Below are positions 47,030-58,588 of a DNA stretch of 64,000 nt, piece after piece; the first letter of the stretch is position 1, and each line of letters starts with the position of its first letter. The position numbers were made by a program, and so were the translations under genes. The stretch is from Poa pratensis (taxonomy: Eukaryota > Streptophyta > Magnoliopsida > Poales > Poaceae), in the NCBI GenBank assembly GCA_947311845.1, contig CAMZMU010000048.1, forward strand, positions 25,212,824 through 25,276,823, read 5' to 3'. The notes beneath the pieces are model-generated. The model saw only the letters and a program-made list of their open reading frames with translations. It was not told the DNA's origin and searched no databases.

Positions 47030-47782
47030 TAGCTGGCAGCGGGAGACCGATACGTGCTTTTGTGCAGCTAGTTGATCTGTCGAACTTGTGTGTAGCTAGC
47101 TAATTGATCCATCCGTGCTAGCTAATGTAATACTCACGGAGACGGGAGACGGGGCGCGAGACCGTGCGAGTATGGGACGCAGCGCTGAAGGCCGGCGGCG
47201 GCCGAGGACCCTCTTGCTGACGGGCGGAGGCGACACTCGCGAGCAGGGGGGGCGCGGGCTGGCGGGAGGAGGAAGAAGAAGGATAGTGACTTTTACGGTA
47301 TTTTTACGGTATGTCTTCCGGTATAAAGCCAAATAAAACGTTTTCGTGGAAACGAAGCTAATTATTCGGTACGTTTTTCAGATATCATCTGCTAGAGATG
47401 CTCTTAACGGCTTAACCACAGGCAAGCCACGCTGGATCCCGCGCGCACGCACCGCCCCGGCGACCGTACCCCGAGACCGCGCCGCACCGTGCGCACGCTC
47501 CACCCGACCTCACCGCCGCAATCCACCACCCTACCATCCTCGAAACGGACGGCCACGATGAACACCGTCTCCAGAGTTCCAGACCCCTGCCTGGCTCTCG
47601 CTCCTGCCCCACCGCCGCCCCCATGTGCGCCCTGCTTTAAGACCACGGCCAGCGCCACCACCTTCCTCTTCCCTGCTCAGCCCGTTCCATTTCAACTCCC
47701 AAGCTAGCAGCAAGAACACACCAGCGTAGCGCACATCTGATAAGGAAGAGGAGGGTGAGAGAGAGAGAGAGAGAGAGGGACG
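47030..47782 (+). promoter_or_regulatory. Upstream region of the phytocyanin gene with GA-repeat leader
   Basis: No separate gene seen. It is increasingly GC-rich towards the gene, and no clear TATA box was found. A GA microsatellite (47757-47777) ends five bases before the ATG, so it would lie in the 5' UTR. Such GAGA tracts are common in plant leaders and may bind BPC-type GAGA factors (inference). Confidence 0.5.
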
Positions 47783-48423
47783 ATGGACCGGCGGGTGGCT
47801 GCGTGGGCCGCGGTGCTAGTCGCGCTGGCGGCGTGCGCGGCGCTGCCGGCGACGACGACGGCGAACAAGATCTCCGTCAACTGGATGCCCAACACCAACT
47901 ACACCGTCTGGGAGCAGACCCACGGCCCCTTCTACAAGGACGACTGGCTCGGTACGTCCGTCCCCTATACTCTTACCTCACCACCTTCATCAGTTCACCG
48001 CCCAGCAGATCTGGTCGACGCGGCGGCAAGAAAAATGCGAGCTTTTTTCGTGGTTTCCTCGGCTGATTCGATTCGTGCATGCGCACTACCACCGCAGTGT
48101 TCTACTACACGGCGGGGCAGGCGGACGTGGTGGAGGTGAACGAGTCCGGGTACAACCGCTGCGACGCCACCAACGCCATCTACAACTACAGCAAGGGCCG
48201 CAGCTTCGCCTTCCAGCTCAACCAGACCAAGACCTACTACTTCATCTGCAGCTTCGGATACTGCCCCGGCGGGATGAAGCTCGCCATCAAGTCCCAGAAG
48301 CTGCCGCCGCCGTCCCCTCCGCCCTCGGCCCAGGACAAGTCCGCCGCGCTCGCCAGGGCACACGCCGGGGTCGTCATCTACGCCGCCGTCGCCGCACTCG
48401 CCGCGCTCCTCAGGATGGTCTAG
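47783..48423 (+). CDS. Phytocyanin / lamin-like (early nodulin-like) protein, two exons
   Basis: The exons are 47783-47951 and 48098-48423, with a 146-bp intron (GTACGT...CCGCAG), giving 164 residues. Residues 1-27 are a signal peptide and 28-122 a plastocyanin-like domain (WMPNTNYTVW, DDWLVFYY, CPGGMKLAI). A Pro-rich linker (LPPPSPPPS) follows, then a hydrophobic C-terminal tail typical of a GPI-anchor signal. Cys78 and Cys112 are placed for the family disulfide. Positions where copper-binding phytocyanins have His are not His (FGYCPGG instead of a GHC context), so it probably does not bind copper, as in ENODL and lamin-like members. N-glycosylation sequons lie at Asn39, 71, 86 and 98. It probably sits at the outer plasma membrane or cell wall. 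It is the only intact host gene here. Confidence 0.9.
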
Positions 48424-48682
48424 CTCGATGAGATTGTTGGTTCGAGTTGGCTTGCTCGATAATTTGGGGTTCCCTTTTCCTTTATTTCATTTGCTCTTCA
48501 TGTCTTGGTTAGGGTGAGAGTAGTGCCACGTAATTGGGTCGCGGTTTAGTTAGCAGTGCGGAACCGAATGGTCAACCGTAGATTAATTTGTCGAGTGTGA
48601 AGAATGCACTGGAGAGAAGAAACTGTTTCAACGCTACTGATTAGTTGAATCATGTGATGTGTCTATCAGTTGCTCTATTCTA
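48424..48682 (+). other. 3' flank of the phytocyanin gene
   Basis: Probable 3' UTR and downstream DNA, ending at the next MITE. No other feature. Confidence 0.5.
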
Positions 48683-48996
48683 CTCCCTCCGTCCTCCAAA
48701 GAGTGGACGTTTAGGGTCCAGTGTTTTTCGGAAAATAAGTGTACGTCTGTGTTTGGGCTGGTTATTTTTGCATTTCTGCCCCTGGTCAACGCCTTGAGGG
48801 TCACTACAGCTTAACAATCCAAATACGAGTCGTCCTCCCATTGGTAACTGTCGTTGCATGCACATTTATTCTCTCCAGGAATCAAAGCAGCGTGAAAGCT
48901 GGTGGCACCTTAATTGAGTGAGGGAAGGGGTCATTTGCAAAATGCTTAATTTGTCTTGGAATAGCCAAACGTACACTCTTCTACGGATGGAGGGAG
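48683..48996. mobile_element. Longer Stowaway-type MITE
   Basis: A 314-bp element. Inverted ends are CTCCCTCCGTCCTCCAAAGA and CTCCCTCCATCCGTAGAAGA, with TA on both sides (48681-48682 and 48997-48998). The interior has no coding frame I can support. Confidence 0.85.
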
Positions 48997-49075
48997 TACT
49001 GCAAAGTGGCTAAGGCCCCGATTGGAAAGGATGTAGATTTTCACCCCGGTATATTTCCACCCGCCTTTGTACCTA

Positions 49076-49198
49076 CTCCCTCCGTTCCAAATTAGATGAC
49101 TTGTATTTGTCCAAAAGTGGATGTATCTAGACATGTTACAAGTTTAGATACATCCACTTTTAGACAAATGGAAGTCATCTAATTTGGAACGGAGGGAG
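49076..49198. mobile_element. Stowaway MITE
   Basis: A 123-bp near-perfect hairpin. Both ends read CTCCCTCCGTTCCAAATTAG, and TA flanks it at 49074-49075 and 49199-49200. Confidence 0.95.
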
Positions 49199-49200
49199 TA

Positions 49201-49474
49201 AAAGATATGGGACGTGGTGAGGTCCGTAATTCTGCCCGACAGTTTCCGGCCCGAATACGGTCAGCCAAGCGGGGCCTATAATGGTTTTTGCACGGCTCGT
49301 CCGTAACAACAGCCGGAATTTGTGCATTAACACGCCGCGACATCGTGATTGGTCTCCGGGTGCCACCTTGCGGAAAGAAAGCCCGGAGCATATGCTCCTG
49401 GTGTCAAAACGCCGCTGGGTTTGTTTAATCGCTATACTAATTCTTCGTCTCCTTTTCTTTCCAGTACACAGAAG
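49201..49474. other. Unassigned spacer
   Basis: No feature recognised between the MITE and the LINE tail. Confidence 0.4.
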
Positions 49475-52117
49475 TTTTTTTTTTTTTAGAAAAATAGGGC
49501 TCCCCCCAGTTCCATTAACGAAAATGAAACCATACAGTGTTCGAGATTACACACACACGGGGCATGGCTGAAGCACCAGCACCAGAGTTCTTATTTTTGC
49601 TCTACAGAGCTTACAGACCAAGCAATAGTTTTGACAACCTACCCAAAGCCAGCACCAGATAGCTCAAAAGCCCAAATTTTAGCAGACCTCACATGGGAAC
49701 TACCCGAAGATGTAAGCCATCTTCAGTAGGCTCCAGACGAAGAGATGACGCCTTCAGGTTCACGGCCAGCTTTGCCATAGTGTCAGCCCAGTCTTCATCT
49801 TCAGGAAGAGGCTCAACAAGGCTTTTGCGCCACTGCCCATCTCCAGTTGATATCTTCTGCCATCCCAGAAACATCAACCCGGGTCTGGCCAGAGCAGCAG
49901 AGGTGGACCTCTCCCCAGATGTTGAATCTTCCCAATAGCAGTGCTCAATTGATCTTTTGCACCCTCTGGACATAAGAGATGCCAGAGAGGGAGCATGGCG
50001 GCCACACGACACCAAAGTACCTGCATATTTTGCCAGCATATTCTGTTAAAACATATATCGTTTCTCAGCTTCCACGGCACCCATAAGCAGGCAGCATGGA
50101 TTATGTTAGCCACCTTTCTGTTTTTGTCACAAACCCACCAGCACGCCACCCGTTCATAATTGACAGGCAAAGTAACGCCAGTGATCTGTGACACATTTGC
50201 CCACATTTCTTTTGCCACCACACACTCAAAAAAAAAGATGAAAAACTGACTCCGGTTCATTGCAAAATACACAACTGACATCATTTAGCGATTGTCTTTT
50301 AGTCAGATTATCTCTAGTTAAGAGTTTGTTGTTAGCAAGTAGCCAAAGAAATATGTGCACCCGGGGGGGAATAGACAATTGCCAAACCGCAGGAATATGC
50401 ACCGGGGTAATCCCACGGAAATTAACAATGGAATATAGAGAACTAACAGAATAAGTCCCCTTAGCTTCGTATTTCCAGATAATTGCATCCTGCTCCTCGG
50501 TCAGACTAATAGATTGGGCGATTTGTAAAAGCTCAAACCACCTCAACATCAGTCTCTGATCGACACACCTCCTAAAGGTGATTTTCAAGTTAATCCCATC
50601 CCAGACATCAGCTATTGCCACATGTTGTTCATTAGCAATTATATATAAATCCCAGTACTGGATAGCTAGACTGGAGGACCCAAACCAGTGGTCTTCCCAG
50701 AACTTCACGTTTTTACCATTACCAATATGCCACCTATACCCCATTTTCGCAGCCTGTGCAGCCCACAGTACACCCTTCCAGAAAGGCGACGCGCCAACTA
50801 AAGGGCAAGCAAAAATATTTGGGCTATGTGTGTCATATTTGTAGTCTATGATCTGCTTCCACAGCTTGTCTTGGTCCAAATGATATCTTTTGACCCAAGA
50901 AGCTAGTAAACAAAGATTCATATCTGCCAAGTTTGGTATGCCAATGCCCCCAAATTCGGTTTTTTGTGTCAGCATCTCCCACCTAGCTAGGTGATACTTG
51001 TGGTGCCCCTCGTAATCATCCCAGAAGCAATGCGACATCTGGGAGTTTATAAGGTTAATGGCCCACTTGGGGAATTTGATGACACTCAGTAAATAAATGG
51101 GGATACTAGCGAAGCAAGTCTGAATAAGGATGAGTTTAGCTTTATAGGATAAAAGCTTCCCCCTCCAACCCGCAGCCCTTTTTAGAATCTTATCTATTAT
51201 CGGCTGCAGATCCTCTTTGCGCAACTTGTGATAATGGAGTGGAACTCCCAAATATTTGAGAGGAAATTCCCCAATTTTACACGAAAGTGACTGGGCAAAA
51301 GACTGTGCCATTTCAGGTTCTACATTGATAGGAATAAGGTCACATTTGTGGAAATTAATTCTTAATCCAGAGATTTGTTCAAAACATGACAAAATCCACT
51401 TAAGATTATGAACAACTTCGAGATCATTTTTTAGAAATAAGAGGGTGTCGTCTGCATATTGCAGGCTGACGATCCCAGCTGAGCAAAAATCCTGCAGCAG
51501 ACCAGTAATCTGGCCATGATTAGCTGCTTTTCTAAGCATTTTTGTGAATACATCGACAATTAAATTGAATAAGATTGGAGAGATGGGGTCACCCTGGCGC
51601 ACCCCTTTGCCCATTTCAAAAAAGTTGCTATTGCAATCATTTATTCGGACACCCACCGATCCTTTATTCAGTAAAGAGATAATTAGTTGGATGCATTTGG
51701 GTCTAAAGCCTCTCTGCACCATCATCTCAATGAGAAACTCTCTATTAACCTTATCATACGCTTTTTCGTAGTCTAATTTAAAGATAAGACCTGTCTCTTT
51801 TTTCTTCACAACATCATGAATAATTTCATGTGCTGACACCACACTTTCCAATATATATCTACCTTTTAGAAAGGCTGTTTGGTTCTGAGAGATTAGGTCA
51901 TTACAAACACGACTCAGTCTTGTAGCAAGACATTTCGAGAAAATTTTAAAACTGCAGTTAGTCAAGGCTATTGGCCTGTACTTCTGAATAGAAGTAGCAT
52001 CTGGTTCTTTAGGTATTAAGGTCAAGAGAGAAAAGTTTAATCGGAACAGATCTAGTTGATTTGATTCCCAATCATTAAACAGATCTAGTAGGTCCTTTTT
52101 AACTAAATCCCAGAACT
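49475..52117 (-). mobile_element. LINE (non-LTR retrotransposon), 5'-truncated
   Basis: On the minus strand it ends in a poly(A) tail, seen here as 13 T at 49475-49487. It contains the C-terminal two thirds of ORF2. The ORF1 and endonuclease parts are missing: the frame is open right up to 52117, where the internal sequence of the next Gypsy element begins. Without the left target site, 5' truncation at insertion cannot be told from later deletion. Confidence 0.9.
49689..52117 (-). pseudogene. LINE ORF2 fragment: reverse transcriptase and zf-RVT domain
   Basis: Reading down from 52117 the frame runs FWDLVKKDLLDLFNDW and LTLIPKEPDATSIQKYRPIA (start of RT). It then shows motif A (KLDYEKAYDKV, about 51780), motif B (GVRQGDPISP, about 51600) and the catalytic YADD (about 51450). 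A zf-RVT domain follows (PPRVHIFLWLLANNKLLTRD, then C..C...H). At the A-rich run near 50230 the frame shifts by one base: FECVVAKEMW continues in the neighbouring frame to about 49874, and a last piece lies in 50039-49689. RT catalytic residues are intact, but the protein is broken and lacks the endonuclease. Confidence 0.88.
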
Positions 52118-53622
52118 GTTAGCTTTTGTAGTTAGTAAGTTTTGCTAATGTTGCTTCACCCTTTTAGTTTTGTTTCAAATAAGTTGATTGGTATTTGGTT
52201 AAGTGGAAATTATCATGTAGGAAGTGTAAAAAGTGATGCTTAATCTTGTAGACCGTTGTTCTGAATCTTTGATACTTGGCAATTGTTTAGAGATATGAAG
52301 TAGATTAATGCTTAAACTTGTGGATCATCTAGTAAAAATAGATTAGTAAAGAATTACCGTAAGGCTTTAAAATTGTGGTGCTTGTCCTGCTTGGTAGTTC
52401 TCAAAGTCTAGATATTCTTTTGCAAAGAGTTGGTTTGGCTAACAAGGAAGACGGTGTGAAGTCTAGTGGTTATGCATGATGTATATTTGTAGTCATTCAT
52501 TGAACCAAGTTGATGTTATGTGTTTGTTTGATATCCTGCTAAGCCCAAAAATTCCGTACTGAGAGGAAATACTTCTCGTGCATCCAACTCCCTGAGCCAA
52601 AAATCTTTGCCATTTGTGTCCACCATAACTACCTACATGTGGTATTTCCCTGCCACTCCTAGTAAATTTTTCATGTGCTATCTTTAAAATATTCAAAATT
52701 CTCCTTTTTGTGCCTCTGTTTTTAAGCTCATGAGGAAGTAGTAAGAAGTTGTTTATAACTTGTGACAGGCAAGGTCATTTCCTCCCTTTCACCCGGTGTT
52801 GATGGTTTATGTCCTCACTTGAATCAACCCGGGAGCGGCTTAAACAAAATATAAATATAACTCAACATTCTCCTCCGCACAATGAAAATTTGAGAAATCT
52901 GCTCAAACATTGGTTAGTGGTGAAACAAAGGATAAAGAGGAATGTACTCGTTCCTCTAAAACCAGCCGATCTCACAAGTCTAAAAGCCTTGCTTGTTATG
53001 GGGGACTAGCTAGTTTCTTTGATGTGAAGTCGTTGACGAAAGCATGCATGTCTCAAAACTATTTTACTTCTATCAAAAATAAAAATAAAGCTCTAGCACA
53101 TGATTAATCCCTGCTTCCCTCTGCGAAGGGCCTTTCTTTTACTTTTATGTTGAGTCAGTCTTCCTCCTCCTTCTAAACTCCTCAAGCAATCACTTGGTAT
53201 CAACTTTGGTTCATGTTTTACTTCATGCTATCTTTGTGTCTAACCGTGAAAACTTTGTATTGACTTTATCTTGAGATAAATAAGTTGCAAGTTGAAGCTT
53301 TTGCTGAAAACTTAAATCTTCCTTTGTGTTGGCCAAACTCCTTTGTTGAATCAATATTGCTTTGTGATTTACCAATCATTGTCAAGTGTTATGCTTTTAA
53401 AACTTGAAAGTACTCTTTGCTAGTTGATTCTTGTTTAGATGTTTTACCTGGTTAATCATTGTTTGGTTCATTCAATGAACCTTTGTTTTGGATCATTGCA
53501 TTCAGTTCATATGATTTACAAGATTAGTTGATCATGATTGTGATTGGTAGCATGTCACTTAAAAAATTATTTTGTTATCACTTACCTACTCGAGGACGAG
53601 CAGGAGTTAAGCTTGGGGATGT

Positions 53623-55180
53623 TGATACGTCTCCGACGTATCTATAATTTTTGATGTTCCATGCTTGATTATATATCAGTGCCACATGTTTTTACAATGT
53701 TTTTATATCATTTTGGCATGATTTTTGTAACTAACCTATTAACAAGATGCCCAGTGCCAGTTCCTGTTTTCTGCTGTCTTTTTATTTCAGAAAAGTTGTT
53801 CTGAAAGTTTCTCGGAATGCGCTGAAAATTTATAGGAATTATTTCCTATATGAAACAAAGACGGAACCCGAAGGACGCCCGGAGGGGAGCCCCAGGGGCT
53901 CCAGACGCCCTCCAGGCGCGGCCCCACCCTAGGCCGCTCCTTGGGCCCACCTGGGCGGCTCCTTCACCTCCTCGTGTCGCCTCTTCGCCTATAAAATCCC
54001 GCTCGACGCAAAAACCCTAAGGGACGAGATTATATTTCCAGAAGATGTCCGAGGCCACCCTAGCTCGGGAGGGTTCTGCAGCTCTTCCCGGCACCCTGCC
54101 GGAGAGGGGAATCGACGCCGGAGGCATCTACACCACCATGCCTGCCTTCGGAGTGATGCGTGAGTAGTCCACCACGGGACTACGGGTCCATAGCAGTAGC
54201 TAGATGGTTGTCTCACCTCCTTGTACTCCATTGCTTAGATCTTGTGAGCTGCCTATCATGATCAAGATCATCTATTTGTAATTGCTACATGACTGTGTTT
54301 GCATTGATCCGATGAATTGTGGAAGTCATTACTTTTGTTCAGTTATGTGTTTCATCTATGATCTTGCATGCTCTCTGATGCTAGTGGTTGCTTTGGCCGA
54401 GTAATTGTTAGTGTTGTATGAGGGAGTATTTATGCTAGATAGTGGGTTCATGCCTCTCTTTGTCTAAGTTCGGTGACAGGAACGGTTAAGGCTAGAGATG
54501 TGTTGTTGCCACTAGGGAGAAAACAGCGGTGTGTTTTCTTCGTGTTATCTACATTGCTTACATTATGCACTTTGCTTACTGCAATGATCTGTTGCTTGCA
54601 ACTTAATACTTTTGGGTGACATGCTGGATAGCGATCCCAGAGTGGATTATTTCATAGATGCAGTTGGATGACGGTCTATGTATTTTGACGTAATGCCCAT
54701 ATTAGATGAAGCGGTGAACTATATTGTTTTATTATAGCCTTGTTGTGCGCCTACAATTCTGTCAATTGTCATGCTGTAATTTGTTTACCCATCATGTATA
54801 TCTTTTGGAGAGACACCTCTAGTGAACTGTGGACCCCGGTCCTATTTTCCTACATTGCTTACAACCGTTTTCATAGCTTTTCATCATCATTTGCTCGCTG
54901 GTCATATTTCATCCTCATCATATTTTACATCCACACATTTAATTCTTTGTGTTTGGCAAGCCGGAGAGATTGAAAACCTCTCTGTTTTGTTGGGGCAAAG
55001 TAGTTTGTTGGTCATTGTGTACAGGTCCACGTCAATAATCGAGAAACGGCGCTATTGACACCTTGCTGAGCCTTCTCCAAGTCCAACTAGATTCGATAAC
55101 CTCGGTTTTGTAATCAAGAGAAAACTTCTTCTGTACTGCATCATACCTTCCTCTTGGGGTTTCCCAACATCACGCCATCA
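53623..55180 (+). repeat. Middle LTR of the tandem Gypsy element
   Basis: TGATACGTCTCCGACG...CACGCCATCA, 1558 bp, with TATAAAA at 53990-53996. Sequence at 54238 onward matches position 1 onward of the window, which links the family to element A. Confidence 0.9.
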
Positions 55181-57654
55181 GGAAACCCATTTTATTTTAC
55201 CTTCTGTCTCTTTTCGTTTTTTTGAGTTTTGGGTGATGTTACTTCTGTAACAACTCACTTGTATCCTTTTGTTTTGGTTTTTGGTGCCAAGAATAGCCTC
55301 TAAAGAGAGGAAGACTAATTTGTGAGTTTGCTGTCCATAAACAGATTTTTGTTCCTCACTGTTCGAAAATCCAAAAAATCACAGAACGTCATCCGTGGCT
55401 GAATTTTTTTTACAGCAAGGATCAGGGTTTTGTCTACCTTTTTCTAGTTTTAAGTTTTCTGATTTGAGGTCCATAAGTGCCTCGAAAAAATTCATCTTTA
55501 TAGTCTGTTCTGTTTTTGACAGATTCTGTCCTCAGTTTTGTATTGCTTCTTTCGCGGGCAAAGAGAAGTTTTTTTCAAAGCTAGAGCTTTACTTAGACCT
55601 TTGTAACAGTAGCTAATGTTGTAAAAAAATGAGTTCTTGATATGTGCTTTGGAACTGAAGGAAGATATTGTTTTTGTGGACTAACCCCTTAATGAAGTTG
55701 CTATAAGTTTTGCGTGAAGGACGTTTTCAAGTATCCAAGTGCGAGGTGATGAAGGAAGATCGAGAAGGAACAAAAGCCTAAGCTTGGGGAGGCTCCCCGT
55801 GGACCCTCCTCTGAAATATTCAAGAAGTTACAAGCGTCTAAGCTTGGGGATGCCCAAGGCATCCCCTTCTTCATCAATAATCATCGGTTTTTCTCATGGT
55901 ACTATATTTTTATTCCTTTACACATTATGTGTTGTTCTTGGAGCGTCAGTTTGTTTTTTACTTTCAGTTTGTTTGTGTTAGTTTTTTGGTCCTTGCAATA
56001 ATTCGGATCCATGCATGCTTGTTTGGGAGAGAGACACGCTCCGCTTTTTCATTATACACTCCTGTGCTTCACTTATATGTGTTGAGTGTTTAGCATTTAT
56101 CTTTTATGCTTTTAGCTATTGTTTTCAAGCATCTCTTGTTCAGAGCTGTTAGCTTTTGTAGTTAGTAAGTTTTTCTAATGTTGCTTCACCCTTTTAGTTT
56201 TGTTTCAAATAAGTAGATTGGTATTTGGTTAAGTGGAAATTATCATGTAGGAAGTGTAAAAAGTGCTGCTTAATCTTGTAGACCGTTGTTCTGAATCTTT
56301 GATACTTGGCAATTGTTTAGAGATATGAAGTAGATTAATGCTTAAACTTGTGAATCATCTAGTAAAAATAGATTAGTAAAGAATTACCGTAAGGCTTTAA
56401 AATTGTGGTGCTTGTCCTGCTTGGTAGTTCTCAAAGTCTAGATATTCTTTTGCAAAGAGTTGGTTTGGCTAACAAGGAAGATGGTGTGAAGTCTAGTGGT
56501 TATGCATGATGTATATCTGTAGTCATTCATTGAACCAAGTTGATGTTATGTGTTTGTTTGATATCCTGCTAAGCCCAAAAATTCCGTACTGAGAGGGAAT
56601 ACTTCTCGTGCATCCAACTCCCTGAGCCAAAAATCTTTGCCATTTGTGTCCACCATACCTACCTACATGTGGTATTTCCCCGCCACTCCAAGTAAATTTT
56701 TCATGTGCTATCTTTAAAATATTCAAAATTCTCCTTTTTGTGCCTCTGTTTTTAAGCTCATGAAGAAGCAGTAAGAAGTTGGTTATAACTTGTGACAGGC
56801 AAGGTCATTTCCCCCCTTTCACCCGGTGTTGATGGTTTACGTCCTCACTTGAATCAACCCGATAGCGGCTTAAGAAAAATATAAATATAACTCACCATTC
56901 TCCTCCGCACAATGAAAATTTGAGAAATCAGCTCAAACATTGGTTAGTGGTGAAACAAAGGAGAAAGAGGAATGTACTCGTTCCTCTAAAACCAGCCGCT
57001 CTCACAAGTCTAAAAGCCTTGCTTGTTATGGGGGACTAACTAGTTTCTTTGCTGTGAAGTCGTTGACGAAAGCATGCATGTCTCAAAACTGTTTTACTTC
57101 TATCAAAAATAAAAATAAAAAGCTCTAGCACATGATTAATCCCTGCTTCCCTCTGCGAAGGGCCTTTCTTTTACTTTTATGTTGAGTCAGTCTTCCTCCT
57201 CCTTCTAAACTCCTCAAGCAATCACTTGGTATCAACTTTGGTTCATGTTTTACTTCATGTTATCTTTGTGTCTAACCGTGAAAACATTGTATTGACTTTA
57301 TCTTGAGATAAATAAGTTGCAAGTTGAAGCTTTTGCTGAAAACTTAAATCTTCCTTTGGGTTGGCCAAATTCCTTTGTTGAATCAATATTGCTTTGTGAT
57401 TTATCAATCATTGTCAAGTGTTATGCTTTTAAAACTTGAAAGTACTCTTTGCTAGTAGATTCTTGTTTAGATGTTTTACCTGGTTAATCATTGTTTGGTT
57501 CATTCAATGAACCTTTGTTTTGGATCATTGCATTCAGTTCATATGCTTTACAAGATTAGTTGATCATGATTGTGATTGGTAGCATGTCACTTCAAAAATT
57601 ATTTTGTTATCACTTACCTACTCGAGGACGAGCAGGAGTTAAGCTTGGGGATGC
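55181..57654 (+). other. Internal domain of the tandem Gypsy element, non-coding
   Basis: It begins GGAAACCC directly at the LTR end, with no tRNA-Asp primer site and no gag. It lines up with element A only from about position 1950 onward, so primer site and gag are deleted. It carries the motif AAGCTTGGGGA near 55787 and 55839, the second with the GGGGATGCC-CAA-GGCATCCCC hairpin. It ends in AAGCTTGGGGATGC before the next LTR. Confidence 0.75.
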
Positions 57655-58588
57655 TGATACGTCTCCGACGTATCTATAATTTTTGATGTTCCATGCTTGA
57701 ATATATATCAGCGCCACATGTTTTTACAATGTTTTTATATCATTTTGGCATGATTTTTGGAACTAACCTATTAACAAAATGCCCAGTGCCAGTTCCTGTT
57801 TTCTGCTGTCTTTTTGTTTCAGAAAAGTTGTTCTGGAAAGTTTCTCGGAATGCACTGAAAATTTACAGGAATTATTTCCTGTATGAAACAAAGACGGAAC
57901 CCGAAGGACGCCCGGAGGGGAGCCCCAGGGGCTCCAGACGCCCTCCAGGCGCGGCCCCACCCTAGGCCGCGCCTAGGGCCCACCTGGGCGGCTCCTTCGC
58001 CTCCTCGCGTCGCCTCTTCGCCTATAAAATCCCCCTCGACGAAAAAACCCTAAAAGAGGAGATCATATTTCCACAAGACGTCCGAGGCCGCCGCCATCTT
58101 CAACCCTAGTTAGATGAAGCGGTGAACTATATTGTTTTATGATAGCCTTGTTGTGCACCTACAATTCTGTCAATTGCCATGCTGTAATTTGTTTACCCAT
58201 CATGTTTATCTTTTGGAGAGACACCTCTAATGAACTGTGGATCCTGGTCCTATTTTCCTACATTGCTTACAACCGTTTTCATAGCTTTTCATCATCATTT
58301 GCCCGCTGGTCATATTTCATCCTCATCATATTTTACATCCACACATTTAATTCTTTTTGTTTGGCAAGCCGGAGAGATTGACAACCTCTCTGTTTTGTTG
58401 GGGCAAAGTAGTTTGTTGGTGATTGTGTGCAGGTCCACGTCAATAATCGAGAAACGGCGCTATTGACACCTTGCTAAGCCTTCTCCAAGTCCTACTGGAT
58501 TCGATAACCTTGGTTTTGTACTTATGGGAAAACTTCTTCTGAACTGCATCATACCTTCCTCTTGGGGTTTCCCAACATCACGCCATCA
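57655..58588 (+). repeat. Right LTR of the tandem Gypsy element, internally deleted
   Basis: 934 bp with the same ends as the middle LTR. About 620 bp are missing: CAACCCTAG near 58109 joins directly to TTAGATGAAGCGG, found near 54702 in the middle LTR. The TATAAAA box is kept near 58022. Confidence 0.88.

Larger units (their letters stand above)
52118..58588 (+). mobile_element. Gypsy-like LTR element in internal-LTR-internal-LTR arrangement
   Basis: The order is internal 3' part (52118-53622), LTR (53623-55180), internal domain lacking primer site and gag (55181-57654) and a shortened LTR (57655-58588). The two internal 3' parts (52118-53622 and about 56147-57654) are nearly identical, so this is a tandem recombinant of one element. 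It is related to element A: same LTR start, same AAGCTTGGGGATGC motif and same non-coding blocks. It has no coding capacity. Confidence 0.85.
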
